Source: G965216695 sp965216695 (lineage in GTDB: Bacteria > Pseudomonadota > Gammaproteobacteria > Pseudomonadales > Azotimanducaceae). From it: a DNA stretch of 64,000 bases. Positions 1-8,627 of the stretch are shown in pieces (the stretch's first letter is position 1; every line of letters begins with the position of its first letter). Both the position numbers and the translations under genes were made by a program. Below the pieces are notes generated by a model. It saw only the letters and a list, made by a program, of their open reading frames with translations, made no database searches and was not told the origin of the DNA. The stretch spans positions 4,836,001 to 4,900,000 of the forward strand of contig OZ244212.1 in assembly GCA_965216695.1 (NCBI GenBank), in the 5' to 3' direction.

Positions 1-3
1 TCG

Positions 4-699
4 TTGAAACACGACTGGACCGCTGTCCACGAGCTTGCGCACCTGCTGCTGCCTTACGTACAGGACCGGCAGAAATGGGTGTCTGAAGGGTTTGCGAGCT
101 ATTACCAGAATCTGATGCTTGCTCGGCTGGGTGAGTACAGCGAACGCGAGATGTGGCGGCGTTTCCGTCGTTCGTTCGCGCAGGCGGAGATGCCGAACGC
201 ACCCGCGTTAACACAACTGCACACGCGCTCGTTCTGGGACGTACGCATGCTCACATACTGGGGTGGCGCGGCGTTCGCGATGCGTGCCGACGTGTTACTC
301 CGCGATCGCAGCAACGGCGACACCTCGTTGGATACGGTACTCGGCAGGTTGGCCGCGTGCTGCCTTCCGAGTGCCCGCCGTTGGTCCGCGAGTGAACTGA
401 TGACCAAACTCGACGAACTGAGCGAGACAAGCGTGTTCACGGGTCTGTATCAGCGCGCGCAACGTCCGTACGGCGTGTTGCCGGTGGATCAACTCTTCCG
501 GCAACTGGGTGTACCAACCGGATCGGCGGACGTTGACACACGGGCGCCGCTGGCCGGAATACGCGCCGCGCTGGTCCGTCGGCGTAATACGGAATCTGGG
601 GCAAGCGGAGTGCGTGACGGCCGGGGCGCCGATGGCATTGCGGCCGAATTCTGCTATGTTGCGGACATGGTCCGGCACCGGGGGAGGTATGAGCCGTAA
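4..699 (+). CDS. M61-like zinc aminopeptidase, C-terminal part (partial)
   Basis: This is the 3' end of a gene that begins before the window; the TTG at 4 is only the first possible start inside it. The visible protein opens with a HELAH zinc-binding motif (residues 9-13), followed by WVSEGFASYY, whose Glu28 would be the third zinc ligand. This arrangement is typical of gluzincins, and the WxxEGxxxYY block suits the M61 glycyl-aminopeptidase group best. The rest is helical C-terminal domain. The signal peptide and N-terminal beta domain expected for M61 would lie outside the window. Its end overlaps the start of the next gene by 11 bp. Confidence 0.7.
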   Translation: MKHDWTAVHELAHLLLPYVQDRQKWVSEGFASYYQNLMLARLGEYSEREMWRRFRRSFAQAEMPNAPALTQLHTRSFWDVRMLTYWGGAAFAMRADVLLRDRSNGDTSLDTVLGRLAACCLPSARRWSASELMTKLDELSETSVFTGLYQRAQRPYGVLPVDQLFRQLGVPTGSADVDTRAPLAGIRAALVRRRNTESGASGVRDGRGADGIAAEFCYVADMVRHRGRYEP

Positions 700-1708
700 C
701 GTGAACTTCGGGTTGTGGTATGACTTTCGCAATCCACAACCACGTGCGCAGAACTTTGAGTCCTTCTATCGGGCGGTCCTCGATCAGATCGTGTGGGCCG
801 AGTCCATCGGCTTCGATTCGGTATGGCTCACGGAACACCATTTCTGCGACGATGGCTACACGCCGTCGCCACTGGTGCTGGCGGCCGCGATCGGCGAGCG
901 CACGAAACACATGCGGATCGGTACCAACCTGATGCTATTGCCGCTCGCGGATCCGGTTCGACTGGCCGAGGATGCGGCCGCGGTATCAGTCCTGACGGGT
1001 GGCCGGTTCGACCTTGGTGTCGGGCTCGGCTATCGCGAGATTGAATTCGAGTACTTTGGCCGGTCGCTGAAGAACCGGCCCAGTCTGATGGAAGAGGGTG
1101 TCGAAATACTGCGTCGGGCGTGGCGCGGCGACGCAATCAATTTTCACGGAAAACGATTTGACGTTGGCGATGTCGCGATCGGACCGGTTCCGGAAAACAC
1201 GCCGCAACTGCTGATGGGCGGAATGGCGCCGCCGGCGATCGCGCGCGCGGCGCGCTTGGGCGACGGATTTCTGTCGACCGGTGGCATCGGTTTGTCCGAC
1301 TACGTTGATGCGCTGGAGCTGCAAGGCCGGAACCGAAACGACGGCGCCATCTACGCAGGCCATTGGGCAATCATAGCGCCGGACCCCGAGAAAGCCGCTC
1401 GGGAGGTCGGGCCTCATGTGCTCTACCAGAGTAACGAATATATACGTTGGGGGGCGTTCGGCCCGCCGGACGAAGTGCCGCCGTTTCCGGATGCGGCGAC
1501 TGCGATCGACCAGGGATTGTACGATCTTTGGGACGGCGACACCGCGGTGCGCGAGTTGACGAATCTGCTCCAGCAATATCCGCAGATTCGTGACGTACAC
1601 TTCTGGGCTCAGTTTCCCGGTGAGCCGCTGGAAAGCGGTAGTGCCCGAATCCAGTACATGGCGGATCGCGTGTTGCCGAAGCTTCGCGCAGCGCTTACGG
1701 AAGGTTAG
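689..1708 (+). CDS. LLM-class flavin-dependent oxidoreductase (luciferase-like)
   Basis: A 339-residue bacterial luciferase-like TIM-barrel protein that should use F420 or reduced FMN. Family features seen are the early FGLWYDF strand, the WAESIGFDSVWLTEHHF block, the R-I-G-T-N-L-M-L strand and the VSVLTGGRFDLGVGLGYR block. A longer in-frame opening exists upstream, but homology begins at MSRNVNFGLW. The ATG at 689 has a GGAGG only 1 nt away, so the GTG at 701 (13 nt spacing) is an alternative start. It is first in a run of catabolic genes and probably supplies an oxygenation or reduction step in that pathway. The substrate is unknown. Confidence 0.85.
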   Translation: MSRNVNFGLWYDFRNPQPRAQNFESFYRAVLDQIVWAESIGFDSVWLTEHHFCDDGYTPSPLVLAAAIGERTKHMRIGTNLMLLPLADPVRLAEDAAAVSVLTGGRFDLGVGLGYREIEFEYFGRSLKNRPSLMEEGVEILRRAWRGDAINFHGKRFDVGDVAIGPVPENTPQLLMGGMAPPAIARAARLGDGFLSTGGIGLSDYVDALELQGRNRNDGAIYAGHWAIIAPDPEKAAREVGPHVLYQSNEYIRWGAFGPPDEVPPFPDAATAIDQGLYDLWDGDTAVRELTNLLQQYPQIRDVHFWAQFPGEPLESGSARIQYMADRVLPKLRAALTEG

Positions 1709-1748
1709 CCGAGTTCGCAAAACCTACAGACGATGGGAGACGCAACGA

Positions 1749-2162
1749 GTGGACATTGAAAGCAGGTTTGCAATCCAAGACCTTCTTGGTAAAGCGGCTT
1801 ACGCGCTCGACGGACACGACATGTCGATGCTGCGTACGTGTTTTGCGGACGACGCGGAATTCGAGATTCGTATCGAGGGCGTTCCGGACGAGATGGCGTT
1901 TTCCGGGATCGATGAAATCATGGCGCTGTTCCAATCGAGTCTCGACCAGCAGACGGACCAGCGACGTCACGTCGTGACCAATCTGTTTTTCCTCGGTGAA
2001 ACCGGCGACGCGGTCGATGTCGTCACCAACCTGACGCTCACGGCGGTGGAGGCGGGCGACATTGCGCTCATATCCAGTGGAATCTACCGAGACCGCGTAG
2101 CCCAGCGCGACGGTGAATGGCGCATTGTGCGCCGCAGAATCGAGCTGGATCGCCCGTACTGA
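1749..2162 (+). CDS. SnoaL-like / NTF2-fold protein
   Basis: A 137-residue single-domain protein of the SnoaL-like (NTF2 cone-fold) group, often found beside ring-hydroxylating dioxygenases and CoA-pathway genes. Typical elements are the IQDLLGKAAYALDGHDMSML helix, the CFADDAEFE strand, the central HVVTNLFF segment and the WRIVRRRIELD ending. The start is the GTG at 1749, with GGGAG at 1735-1739 at suitable spacing. The longer upstream extension is out of character. It lies 40 bp after the flavin monooxygenase gene. It could be a small isomerase or dehydratase, or a cone-fold accessory to the Rieske enzyme at the end of the operon. The exact role is not evident. Confidence 0.75.
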   Translation: MDIESRFAIQDLLGKAAYALDGHDMSMLRTCFADDAEFEIRIEGVPDEMAFSGIDEIMALFQSSLDQQTDQRRHVVTNLFFLGETGDAVDVVTNLTLTAVEAGDIALISSGIYRDRVAQRDGEWRIVRRRIELDRPY

Positions 2163-2184
2163 GCGCGGCGAGCGGGCAGGCGAC

Positions 2185-3735
2185 GTGAACATAGCGGACA
2201 TTACGGCCAAACACGCAGCGCTGACGCCGGACCGCGACGCGCTCATTGATGTGCCGGGCAACCGGCGGGTTACGTTCCGCACGCTCGACGCGCGGGTACA
2301 TGCGCTTGCCGGCGCGCTGCGCACCGCGGGCCTGAAGCGCGGCGATCGCGTCCTGGTGGTGTCTAAAAATTCGATCGAGTATTTCGAGGTGTACTACGCC
2401 TGCGCGCGCGCAGGCCTGGTCGCGCAACCGATGAACTGGCGCTTGAGTGAGCCCGAGATGATCGCGATCGCGGAGGATGGCGATCCCGCCGCCGTCGTCA
2501 CGTCATCCGAGTTCCGGGAGGCGCGCAACGCGCTGCAACGAGCTCTGAACGTGGACCGTTGGTACGAGTACGGTGATGACAGTGACTCAACGTACGAGCG
2601 CCTGGTTCAGGACGGCATGGGAAAGTCACATGACTTCGGAGTCATCGGTGACGACGACCCCGTGCTGATACTCTACACCGGCGGTACCACCGGTGTTTCG
2701 AAAGGGGCGCTCCATACGCATAGAACCCTGTTCATGGGAATGCTCAACCAAACGGTCGCCGAGCGCATCGTGCCATCGGACGTGTACATGTTAACGGGAC
2801 AGATGTTCCACATTCCCGTTGCGCTTGCGATGAATTACATGGCGCACGGCTGCCCCGTCGTTCTCGTAAACTTCGAGGCGCGCGAAGCGCTGGAGATCGT
2901 CGAGCGCGAACGCGTATCCGCGTTTCTCGGTATCACCACGATGCTGAATTGGATGATGGCGGTAGACGGATTCGACCGCTTCGATATATCCAGCCTGCGC
3001 AACATTCAATATGGCGGAGGCCCTATGCCTGCCACCGTGGTCAAAGCGGCCTTGGATACCTTTCCGTGCACGCTCATTCAGGGGTACGGACAGACCGAAG
3101 GCATGACGATGACGTTTCTATCCCAGGAAGATCATCTGGATGCAGTGCGGGGGGTGCGGCCGGAACGCCTGAGCTCCTGCGGCCGCGAGGGTTTCGTCAC
3201 GCGCGTGAAACTCGTGGATGCCGAAGGTAAAACGATACCCCAGGATGGCCGCACGGCGGGTGAGATCATTGTGCGATCGGAAGCCAACATGATCGAATAT
3301 TGGCGCAAGCCCGAGCTGACCGCGCAAACGCTGCGCGATGGTTGGATGTGGACCGGCGATGTTGCTACCTGGGATTCGGACGGGTATGTGTTTATCGTTG
3401 ATCGCGCCAAGGACATGATCATCTCCGGTGGAGAGAACATCTACTCGACGCAGGTGGAAGCTGCCATTCACAAACACCCCGCCGTACTCGAATCTGCGGT
3501 GATCGGCGTGCCGGACGACGAGTGGGGTGAGGCCGTGAAAGCGGTCGTCGTGCTCAAACCCGGGGCCAGCGCGACCGAGCAGGAAATTATTGATACCGCG
3601 CGGCAACATCTTGCGTCGTATCAGAAACCGCGCTCGGTCGAGTTCGTCGAGTCGCTGCCGAAAGCGCCTACGGGCAAGATATTGAAGCGGGATCTCCGTG
3701 ATGCGCACTGGAAGGACAGCGGACGTAGCGTATGA
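2185..3735 (+). CDS. Acyl-CoA synthetase (AMP-binding family)
   Basis: A 516-residue adenylate-forming CoA ligase. It has the P-loop ILYTGGTTGVSKGALHTH, the A5 motif GYGQTEG, the hinge region DRAKDMIISGGENIYS and the catalytic lysine context KAPTGKILKRDLRD near the C-terminus. It should activate a carboxylic acid to its CoA thioester and so open the pathway encoded downstream. The GTG start at 2185 is preferred because a GGCAGG ribosome site precedes it and the family domain begins at once with ITAKHAALTPDRDAL. The stop overlaps the next gene (ATGA at 3732-3735), which indicates translational coupling. Confidence 0.92.
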   Translation: MNIADITAKHAALTPDRDALIDVPGNRRVTFRTLDARVHALAGALRTAGLKRGDRVLVVSKNSIEYFEVYYACARAGLVAQPMNWRLSEPEMIAIAEDGDPAAVVTSSEFREARNALQRALNVDRWYEYGDDSDSTYERLVQDGMGKSHDFGVIGDDDPVLILYTGGTTGVSKGALHTHRTLFMGMLNQTVAERIVPSDVYMLTGQMFHIPVALAMNYMAHGCPVVLVNFEAREALEIVERERVSAFLGITTMLNWMMAVDGFDRFDISSLRNIQYGGGPMPATVVKAALDTFPCTLIQGYGQTEGMTMTFLSQEDHLDAVRGVRPERLSSCGREGFVTRVKLVDAEGKTIPQDGRTAGEIIVRSEANMIEYWRKPELTAQTLRDGWMWTGDVATWDSDGYVFIVDRAKDMIISGGENIYSTQVEAAIHKHPAVLESAVIGVPDDEWGEAVKAVVVLKPGASATEQEIIDTARQHLASYQKPRSVEFVESLPKAPTGKILKRDLRDAHWKDSGRSV

Positions 3736-4184
3736 GCCTGCTGCAACCGGAGCACCTGGTGCACATCGGTCGCGAAGCGCCGCCGCGCACCGAGGTGGTG
3801 ACCCGCCGCGACATACGCAAGTACGCCATCGCGACGAACCAGCGGCAACGCCGCTACCTCGACGGCGACGTCGCACCGCCGCTTTTTCACGTGGCGTTGT
3901 TCTGGGACGTCGTCGAACGCTCCGACCTGACCCCGGATGGCGTCTCGATCGACCGGTTCATTCCGAAACTGCCGCTCGACCGCGCGATGGCCGGCGGACT
4001 CGAGATCGAGTACCACGACGACATCCGTGCGGGCGATGTGCTGGTTGCCCGGCGGACACTTGTCGACATCTACGAAAAGGAAGGCTCGTCGGGGCCGTTG
4101 ATCTTCTACGAGGTAATCATGGCCGTGCAACGCGAGGACGGATCTCCCGTCGTCACGGAAAAAACCACCCGGCTGCTGCGATGA
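3732..4184 (+). CDS. MaoC-like hydratase subunit (FAS1-like dehydratase N domain)
   Basis: A 150-residue hot-dog-fold protein of the FAS1-like dehydratase / MaoC N-terminal group. It shows an IRKYAIATNQ helix, a PPLFHVALFW segment and a GGLEIEYHDDIRAGDVL strand pair. The hydratase H-D signature is not obvious, as is usual for the non-catalytic half of heteromeric MaoC pairs such as ChsH2. It overlaps the genes on both sides (ATGA on each side), so it is most likely made in equal amounts with the 138-residue MaoC partner next door. Together they would hydrate an enoyl-CoA. Confidence 0.8.
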   Translation: MSLLQPEHLVHIGREAPPRTEVVTRRDIRKYAIATNQRQRRYLDGDVAPPLFHVALFWDVVERSDLTPDGVSIDRFIPKLPLDRAMAGGLEIEYHDDIRAGDVLVARRTLVDIYEKEGSSGPLIFYEVIMAVQREDGSPVVTEKTTRLLR

Positions 4185-4597
4185 CGCTCCGCATCGATCT
4201 ATTGAAGGCCGGCGATGCGCTGCCAGACGTTGTTAACACGCCCGACAATGTGCAGTTGTTCTTCTACAACGCAGCGTTGTGGAACGGGCACCGCATTCAC
4301 TTCGATCTGCCGTATGCGACGGAGGTGGAAGGGTATCCGGGGCTTGTTATCGCCGGTCCGATGATCGGCGATTGGATGTCGCAATGTGTGGTGGACTGGC
4401 TGGGTGACGATGGCCGCCTGCGCCGTTTCTCGTATTCCAATCGTCGTGCTGCGTACATCGGTGACACGTTGACGGCGCGAGGTCGTGTGTCGGAGGTTGA
4501 TCGGCAAGACGCGCTCGTGCACCTGAACCTGGAGGTCGTGAACAGGGACGGCGAAGTGGTTGCGCCCGGCACCGCAACTGTGTGGTTGGGCCGATGA
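4181..4597 (+). CDS. MaoC-like enoyl-CoA hydratase subunit
   Basis: A 138-residue MaoC/hot-dog protein. The WNGHRIHFDLPYA segment carries the conserved Asn-His-Asp-type hydratase residues, and GLVIAGPMIGDWM matches the strand that follows in ChsH1-like proteins. It is therefore the probable catalytic half of a two-subunit hydratase with the preceding gene. The start ATG lies inside the upstream stop (ATGA), and the stop overlaps the start of the thiolase-like gene. The ChsH1/ChsH2/Ltp2 enzymes of steroid side-chain removal have the same gene order, but the real substrate here is inferred only from context. Confidence 0.82.
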   Translation: MTLRIDLLKAGDALPDVVNTPDNVQLFFYNAALWNGHRIHFDLPYATEVEGYPGLVIAGPMIGDWMSQCVVDWLGDDGRLRRFSYSNRRAAYIGDTLTARGRVSEVDRQDALVHLNLEVVNRDGEVVAPGTATVWLGR

Positions 4598-5763
4598 GCA
4601 TACGAGGGCAAACGGCCTTCGTCGGCGCCGCAGACACCGAGGTTGGCAAACGTCCTGGTACGACACCCATGCAACTGACAGTAGAGGCAGGTTTGCGCGC
4701 TCTCGCGGACGCTGGCCTGGACAAATCCGATGTGGACGGGCTGATCACGTGCAACACGATGGCGGAGCCGTACATGTACCACGCGGAAGCAACCGCCGAG
4801 TACCTCCAGATCTTCCCGAGGTTTTGCCTCGGTGTCGGTGCGGGTGGGGGTACTACGTTCAGCGTCGTGCACCATGCGGCATCGGCGATCGCCACCGGGA
4901 TGTGCGAAACGGTGCTCATCACTATGGCGGACTGTCTGCGTACCGGCCTGTCGCGAGAACAGGCTATGGTGATGCAATCTTCGTCGGGACATCCGCAGTT
5001 TGAGCGTCCGTACGGGGCGACCGTGCCTGCCTACTACGCACTCATCGCTCGAGCCCACATGGATCGGTACGGCACGACCCCAGAACAGATCGCGGAGGTT
5101 GCGGTCACCTGTCGCGCGCATGCGGCGCTGCATCCCGGGGCCCAAATGCGCGAACCGATTACCGTCGAGGATGTGATGGCGTCGAGGATGATTGCGGATC
5201 CGCTCCGTTTGCTCGATTGTTCGCTCGTGTCCGACGGCGGTGCGGCGGTGGTGCTTACGTCCGCCGAGCGCGCTCGAGACCTGCCCCACAAACCGGTGTA
5301 TCTGTTGGGCGCCGGCGAAGGCTATGGACACGAACACATCAGTCAGGCGCACTCTTTGACGGAGTCGGCGGCGGCGCAATCGGGCGCGCGAGCGCTTCAG
5401 ATGGCAGGCATGCGCGCATCGGACATGGATTTTGCGCAGGTCTACGACTGTTTCACCCCGGTTGTGATAGTCGAGCTCGAAGACCTGGGTTTCTGCCCTA
5501 AAGGCGAGGGCGGTGCGTTCGTTGCGTCTGGTGCTGTGCGGCTCGGTGGCGAGTTGCCGATCAATACACATGGGGGATTGCTGTCGCATAGCCATCCGGG
5601 AAACCCCGGGTCGATGTTCGCGTTGACCGAGTCGATCGTTCAGTTGCGCGGTGCCGCCGGCGCGCGGCAGGTGCACGATGCACAGCGTGCGCTGGTGCAC
5701 GCGCAAGGCGGCATCATGTCGAGCCATTGCACGCTCGTGCTCGGTACGGACGGCGCATCGTAA
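4594..5763 (+). CDS. Ltp2-like thiolase-fold protein (probable retro-aldolase)
   Basis: A 389-residue SCP-x/lipid-transfer type thiolase-fold protein. The usual thiolase nucleophile Cys is replaced at its expected position by a glycine-rich stretch (VGAGGGTTFS). Instead it keeps the VYDCFTP segment, whose Tyr is characteristic of Ltp2-type aldolases, then EDLGFCPKGEGG, the NTHGGLLS loop and the QLRG C-terminal motif. Known Ltp2 proteins cleave a beta-hydroxyacyl-CoA by retro-aldol reaction together with a DUF35 partner, and here a DUF35 gene follows with a 1-bp overlap. A degradative thiolase acting on another acyl-CoA cannot be excluded. Confidence 0.82.
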   Translation: MSIRGQTAFVGAADTEVGKRPGTTPMQLTVEAGLRALADAGLDKSDVDGLITCNTMAEPYMYHAEATAEYLQIFPRFCLGVGAGGGTTFSVVHHAASAIATGMCETVLITMADCLRTGLSREQAMVMQSSSGHPQFERPYGATVPAYYALIARAHMDRYGTTPEQIAEVAVTCRAHAALHPGAQMREPITVEDVMASRMIADPLRLLDCSLVSDGGAAVVLTSAERARDLPHKPVYLLGAGEGYGHEHISQAHSLTESAAAQSGARALQMAGMRASDMDFAQVYDCFTPVVIVELEDLGFCPKGEGGAFVASGAVRLGGELPINTHGGLLSHSHPGNPGSMFALTESIVQLRGAAGARQVHDAQRALVHAQGGIMSSHCTLVLGTDGAS

Positions 5764-6221
5764 TGTATGAACGGAAGTTTCTGCCTGAACCGAATAGTGA
5801 TTCGGAACCGTTCTGGACCGCGTGTAATGAGTCACGGCTGCTGTTGCAGCAGTGCGGAGCGTGCCGTAAGCCGCAGTTCTACCCGCGATCACTGTGCGCC
5901 GGGTGCGGCGCGTCAGACCTGGACTGGATCGAGGCTGGCGGGCAGGGCGAGGTTGTCAGCTTCACGGTCGTGCGGCGAGCCGTCACGGCGGCTTACGATG
6001 CGGATGTCCCTTACGTGGTTGCGCTCATCCGACTCGCGGAAGGTCCGACGATGATGAGCAATCTGGTGGAGTGCGACATCGAGTCCTTGCAGGTAGGGAT
6101 GCCGGTCGAGGTTGTGTTCCGCGCCTGGGCGACCGCCGACCCCGACGCGGATTCGGACGAACAAAGTGTTTCTCAGAAACTCCCAGTCTTCAGACCGCTG
6201 CCAGGGGATTCAGGCCCATGA
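5763..6221 (+). CDS. DUF35 OB-fold/zinc-ribbon protein, aldolase partner
   Basis: A 152-residue protein with an N-terminal rubredoxin-like zinc ribbon (Cys-x2-Cys at CGAC and CAGC, with FYPR between the pairs) and a C-terminal OB fold (GEVVSFTVVRRA onward). This is the DUF35 architecture found beside thiolase-fold proteins. In the ChsH2-Ltp2 system the DUF35 domain is fused to a MaoC domain and binds the aldolase; here it is a separate polypeptide. Its ATG overlaps the stop of the Ltp2-like gene, and its own stop overlaps the Rieske oxygenase start, so it sits in the middle of a coupled operon. Confidence 0.85.
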   Translation: MYERKFLPEPNSDSEPFWTACNESRLLLQQCGACRKPQFYPRSLCAGCGASDLDWIEAGGQGEVVSFTVVRRAVTAAYDADVPYVVALIRLAEGPTMMSNLVECDIESLQVGMPVEVVFRAWATADPDADSDEQSVSQKLPVFRPLPGDSGP

Positions 6222-7567
6222 ACTACGACTATCGCGGTGGCCCGGTCGTCAATCCGGATGCGCCGCTCGACTCTCTCGAACGCAAACAACCGTACGTGGA
6301 CAACGGTACCGACGTCATCGATCCGGCCCGCTACCACTCGCGAGACTTCATGGACCTGGAGTGGCGCAAACTGTGGCCGAAAACGTGGTTGATCGTTGGA
6401 GTCATCAGCGACCTTCCCGAAGAGGACACGTTTTTCACGTTCGACATCGGTCGCGAGTCGATTCTGGTTACCCGGACGCACGACGGCGTGAAAGCGTTTT
6501 TCAATGTCTGCTCACACCGCGGTACGCGCCTCACAAACGAAGCGCGCGGGCGGCGCGGCCGTTTCGTGTGCCCGTTCCACGCCTGGCGCTTCGACAATCA
6601 CGGGAATCTTTTGACGATTACGGATGAAGACACCTTCCGACCCGAAGTGATCTGTGAACGACGCGGCCTTACGCCGCTGCGCTGCGAGGTGTTCGCTGGA
6701 ATCGTCTTCGTGAACATGGATCCCGATGCAGAGCCCCTGGCTGAATGCATCGGGCTCCCGGACGGGTACCTGGAGGCTTACGCGATCGAGGAGATGCATG
6801 TGGTCCGCCACGTGCGGACCGAGTGGCAGGCGAATTGGAAGATCGGCGTCGAAGCGTTTTACGAGAGTTATCACCTGCATGTGGTGCACCCTGAAACTCG
6901 GGGTGTGATGGCCGATCTGGACGTGCAATATGACCTCTATCCGCGGGGAGCCAGCCGGATGATCGTACCGCTCGGGCAGATGAGTCCGCGTGTTGCCGAT
7001 CAGACCGCAATGAACGACGGACTGTGGGCGATGCTCGCGGACGCAGGCGTTGGGGCTTCAGACTTTGATGGCGATGCCCGCGACGTCAGGCGTGTCATTC
7101 AGCTGGCAAAACGACAGCGCGCGGATCGGCTGGGGCTGGACTATCGCAACTTCACGGACGGTCAGCTCTCGGATTCCTGGGCTACCGGGATATTTCCGAA
7201 CGTGCAGATAGGCTGCCACCCCGAGGGCGTTTTCCTTATGAGGTTTCTTCCGCATCCGTCTGATCCTGAACGATTTTATTACGACACAATGACGTTGTTC
7301 CGACCGGTCGACGATCCGTCGTACACCACGCCTGCGTGGATGGGGCTGCCCGAGGATACCGATGTGAGCGGGCGGGAGCGACCGCGCTGTGAGCACTTTG
7401 CCGCCGGTGAAGACGGCAATCTGGGCCTGGTGCTGACGCAGGATGCCGAGTTGTTGCCTTCGGTACAGGCGGGGGTGCGGTCGCTGGGATTCAAGGGGCA
7501 ATTGTGGAGTGAGCAGGAGCAGCGCTTACGGCACTTTCACGCGGAACTCGATCGGTACCTGCGCTGA
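6218..7567 (+). CDS. Rieske non-heme iron oxygenase, alpha subunit
   Basis: A 449-residue ring-hydroxylating-type oxygenase. The Rieske centre is complete: Cys98-x-His100 (CSHRG) and Cys118-x2-His121 (CPFHAW). The mononuclear iron site is seen in EAFYESYHLHVVHPETR with two His. No small (beta) subunit or ferredoxin reductase lies nearby, so electrons must come from elsewhere. The start is the ATG in the ATGA overlap with the DUF35 gene; a longer open frame upstream is a shadow of that gene. It ends the catabolic operon and probably hydroxylates or demethylates the substrate. The exact reaction cannot be read from the sequence. Confidence 0.9.
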   Translation: MNYDYRGGPVVNPDAPLDSLERKQPYVDNGTDVIDPARYHSRDFMDLEWRKLWPKTWLIVGVISDLPEEDTFFTFDIGRESILVTRTHDGVKAFFNVCSHRGTRLTNEARGRRGRFVCPFHAWRFDNHGNLLTITDEDTFRPEVICERRGLTPLRCEVFAGIVFVNMDPDAEPLAECIGLPDGYLEAYAIEEMHVVRHVRTEWQANWKIGVEAFYESYHLHVVHPETRGVMADLDVQYDLYPRGASRMIVPLGQMSPRVADQTAMNDGLWAMLADAGVGASDFDGDARDVRRVIQLAKRQRADRLGLDYRNFTDGQLSDSWATGIFPNVQIGCHPEGVFLMRFLPHPSDPERFYYDTMTLFRPVDDPSYTTPAWMGLPEDTDVSGRERPRCEHFAAGEDGNLGLVLTQDAELLPSVQAGVRSLGFKGQLWSEQEQRLRHFHAELDRYLR

Positions 7568-7605
7568 CGACCTGACAATCGCGCTCTCCTGCAAACGTGC
7601 GACAG

Positions 7606-7644
7606 CGCACGCCGGCCGTCGATATCGGCCGTTGGGGGCGTGCG
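7606..7644 (+). terminator. Long hairpin after the catabolic operon
   Basis: The arms CGCACGCC (7606-7613) and GGCGTGCG (7637-7644) pair perfectly, and inside them GGCCG/CGGCC (7614-7618/7626-7630) pair across a 7-nt loop. It lies 38 bp after the Rieske gene stop. There is no U-run, so it may be a processing or RNA-stabilising hairpin rather than an intrinsic terminator. Confidence 0.45.
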
Positions 7645-7748
7645 TCGGCGGAGCGCATCGCGGTACTGCGATGTAGTTCACTGAGCAGGTTCGTTTACCA
7701 TATATATTGACTGCCTTCGAATGGAACCCCAATGGATCGGGAGAAGGC

Positions 7749-7916
7749 ATGGACGACAACAACGAACTGAGGTTCGGGGACTACGACGATACGTTTGACA
7801 ACGACGTGGCGAGAGAAGCGTGGGAAGAGCGCCCACCGGTAGATGTGTTCTATAGGGCGTTGAAATTGCAATTGGAACGCAGCAGAGCGGCCCCTTACCC
7901 GGAAGAGGCGGCGTAA
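7749..7916 (+). CDS. Small acidic hypothetical protein
   Basis: A 55-residue acidic protein (MDDNNELRFGDYDDTFDN at the start) with a C-terminal helix ending AAPYPEEAA. A good GGAGAAGG ribosome site at 7739-7746 selects the ATG at 7749 over an in-frame start further upstream. It is followed 47 bp later by a clear intrinsic terminator, which supports an independent short transcript. No family is recognised. It has no signal peptide or membrane segment. Confidence 0.55.
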   Translation: MDDNNELRFGDYDDTFDNDVAREAWEERPPVDVFYRALKLQLERSRAAPYPEEAA

Positions 7917-7963
7917 CGAGAGGCCGATCTGTCGAGACTCGTCTGCCTATCTCACTATAGGCA

Positions 7964-7986
7964 CACCGCCCATGCGGTGCTTTTTT
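7964..7986 (+). terminator. Intrinsic terminator
   Basis: A CACCGC stem (7964-7969), CCAT loop and GCGGTG stem (7974-7979) are followed by C and six T residues (7981-7986). It ends the transcript of the 55-residue protein gene. Confidence 0.8.
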
Positions 7987-8118
7987 CTCAAGACTGTAAC
8001 GACCGCTGAAAATGTGCGCCATGCACGCGCACTGGACTGGTACGTTGGTCCGCAAGCGGTGAAGATTCGTGCCGTACACGAAATCGGCCCACGATGGCCG
8101 TATAACAGGAGGTGTCGG

Positions 8119-8613
8119 ATGCGCGAATTGAACGCGATGGGATCAATGAAAGGTGCCGCTGAAACGGATAGCGCGCGTGGACAGTTATGGCGCCGGTGTT
8201 GCGCTGCCGGGGTTGTTGTAACGACGGTCTGGTTGGCCCCGCAGGCTTTCGCGGGTCACCACGAAGGTCGTGCGGCCGAACGTGAAGCGGCCAAGGTTGA
8301 ACGCAAAGCGCAACATGAAGCCGCGAAGGCGCATCGCGAGGCGGAACGCGAAGCGCGAAAGGCGTCTCACGAGGCGGCAAAAGCCGAACGCGAGGCAGAA
8401 CGTGAAGCGCGTAAGGCGGAGCACGACGCCTGGAAGTCCGAACGGGAAACCGAACGCGAACTCGCCGACGCGGATCGCGACCGAGCCGAAGAGATGGCGG
8501 AACGTCGCGAGCAGCGCAAGGAACGCCAGGAAGCCTGGCGGGAAGAGAGCGAGGGATCCACGGAGCCGCGCGCCGGTAAGAAACCCTGGTGGAAGTTCTG
8601 GGCGAGCGAGTAG
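8119..8613 (+). CDS. Exported, highly charged coiled-coil protein
   Basis: A 164-residue protein with an N-terminal signal-like segment (AGVVVTTVWLAPQAFAG, probable cleavage after AFA). It then has about 100 residues of Ala/Glu/Arg/Lys-rich repeats (AEREA-, AHREA-type heptads), predicted as one long alpha-helix or coiled coil, and a Trp-rich basic tail (KKPWWKFWASE). The start at 8119 is chosen because of the strong AGGAGGT at 8108-8114; the in-frame opening from 7972 runs across the terminator and is unlikely. No family is recognised. It converges with a His-rich exported protein gene, and a long hairpin lies between them. Confidence 0.65.
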   Translation: MRELNAMGSMKGAAETDSARGQLWRRCCAAGVVVTTVWLAPQAFAGHHEGRAAEREAAKVERKAQHEAAKAHREAEREARKASHEAAKAEREAEREARKAEHDAWKSERETERELADADRDRAEEMAERREQRKERQEAWREESEGSTEPRAGKKPWWKFWASE

Positions 8614-8627
8614 TCGCACCAAGGCAG

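Noticed and set aside
4297..5892. 531-codon open frame opposite the MaoC/Ltp2 genes
   Set aside because: Arg/His-rich translation typical of an antisense shadow in GC-rich DNA; the plus-strand genes have clear motifs.
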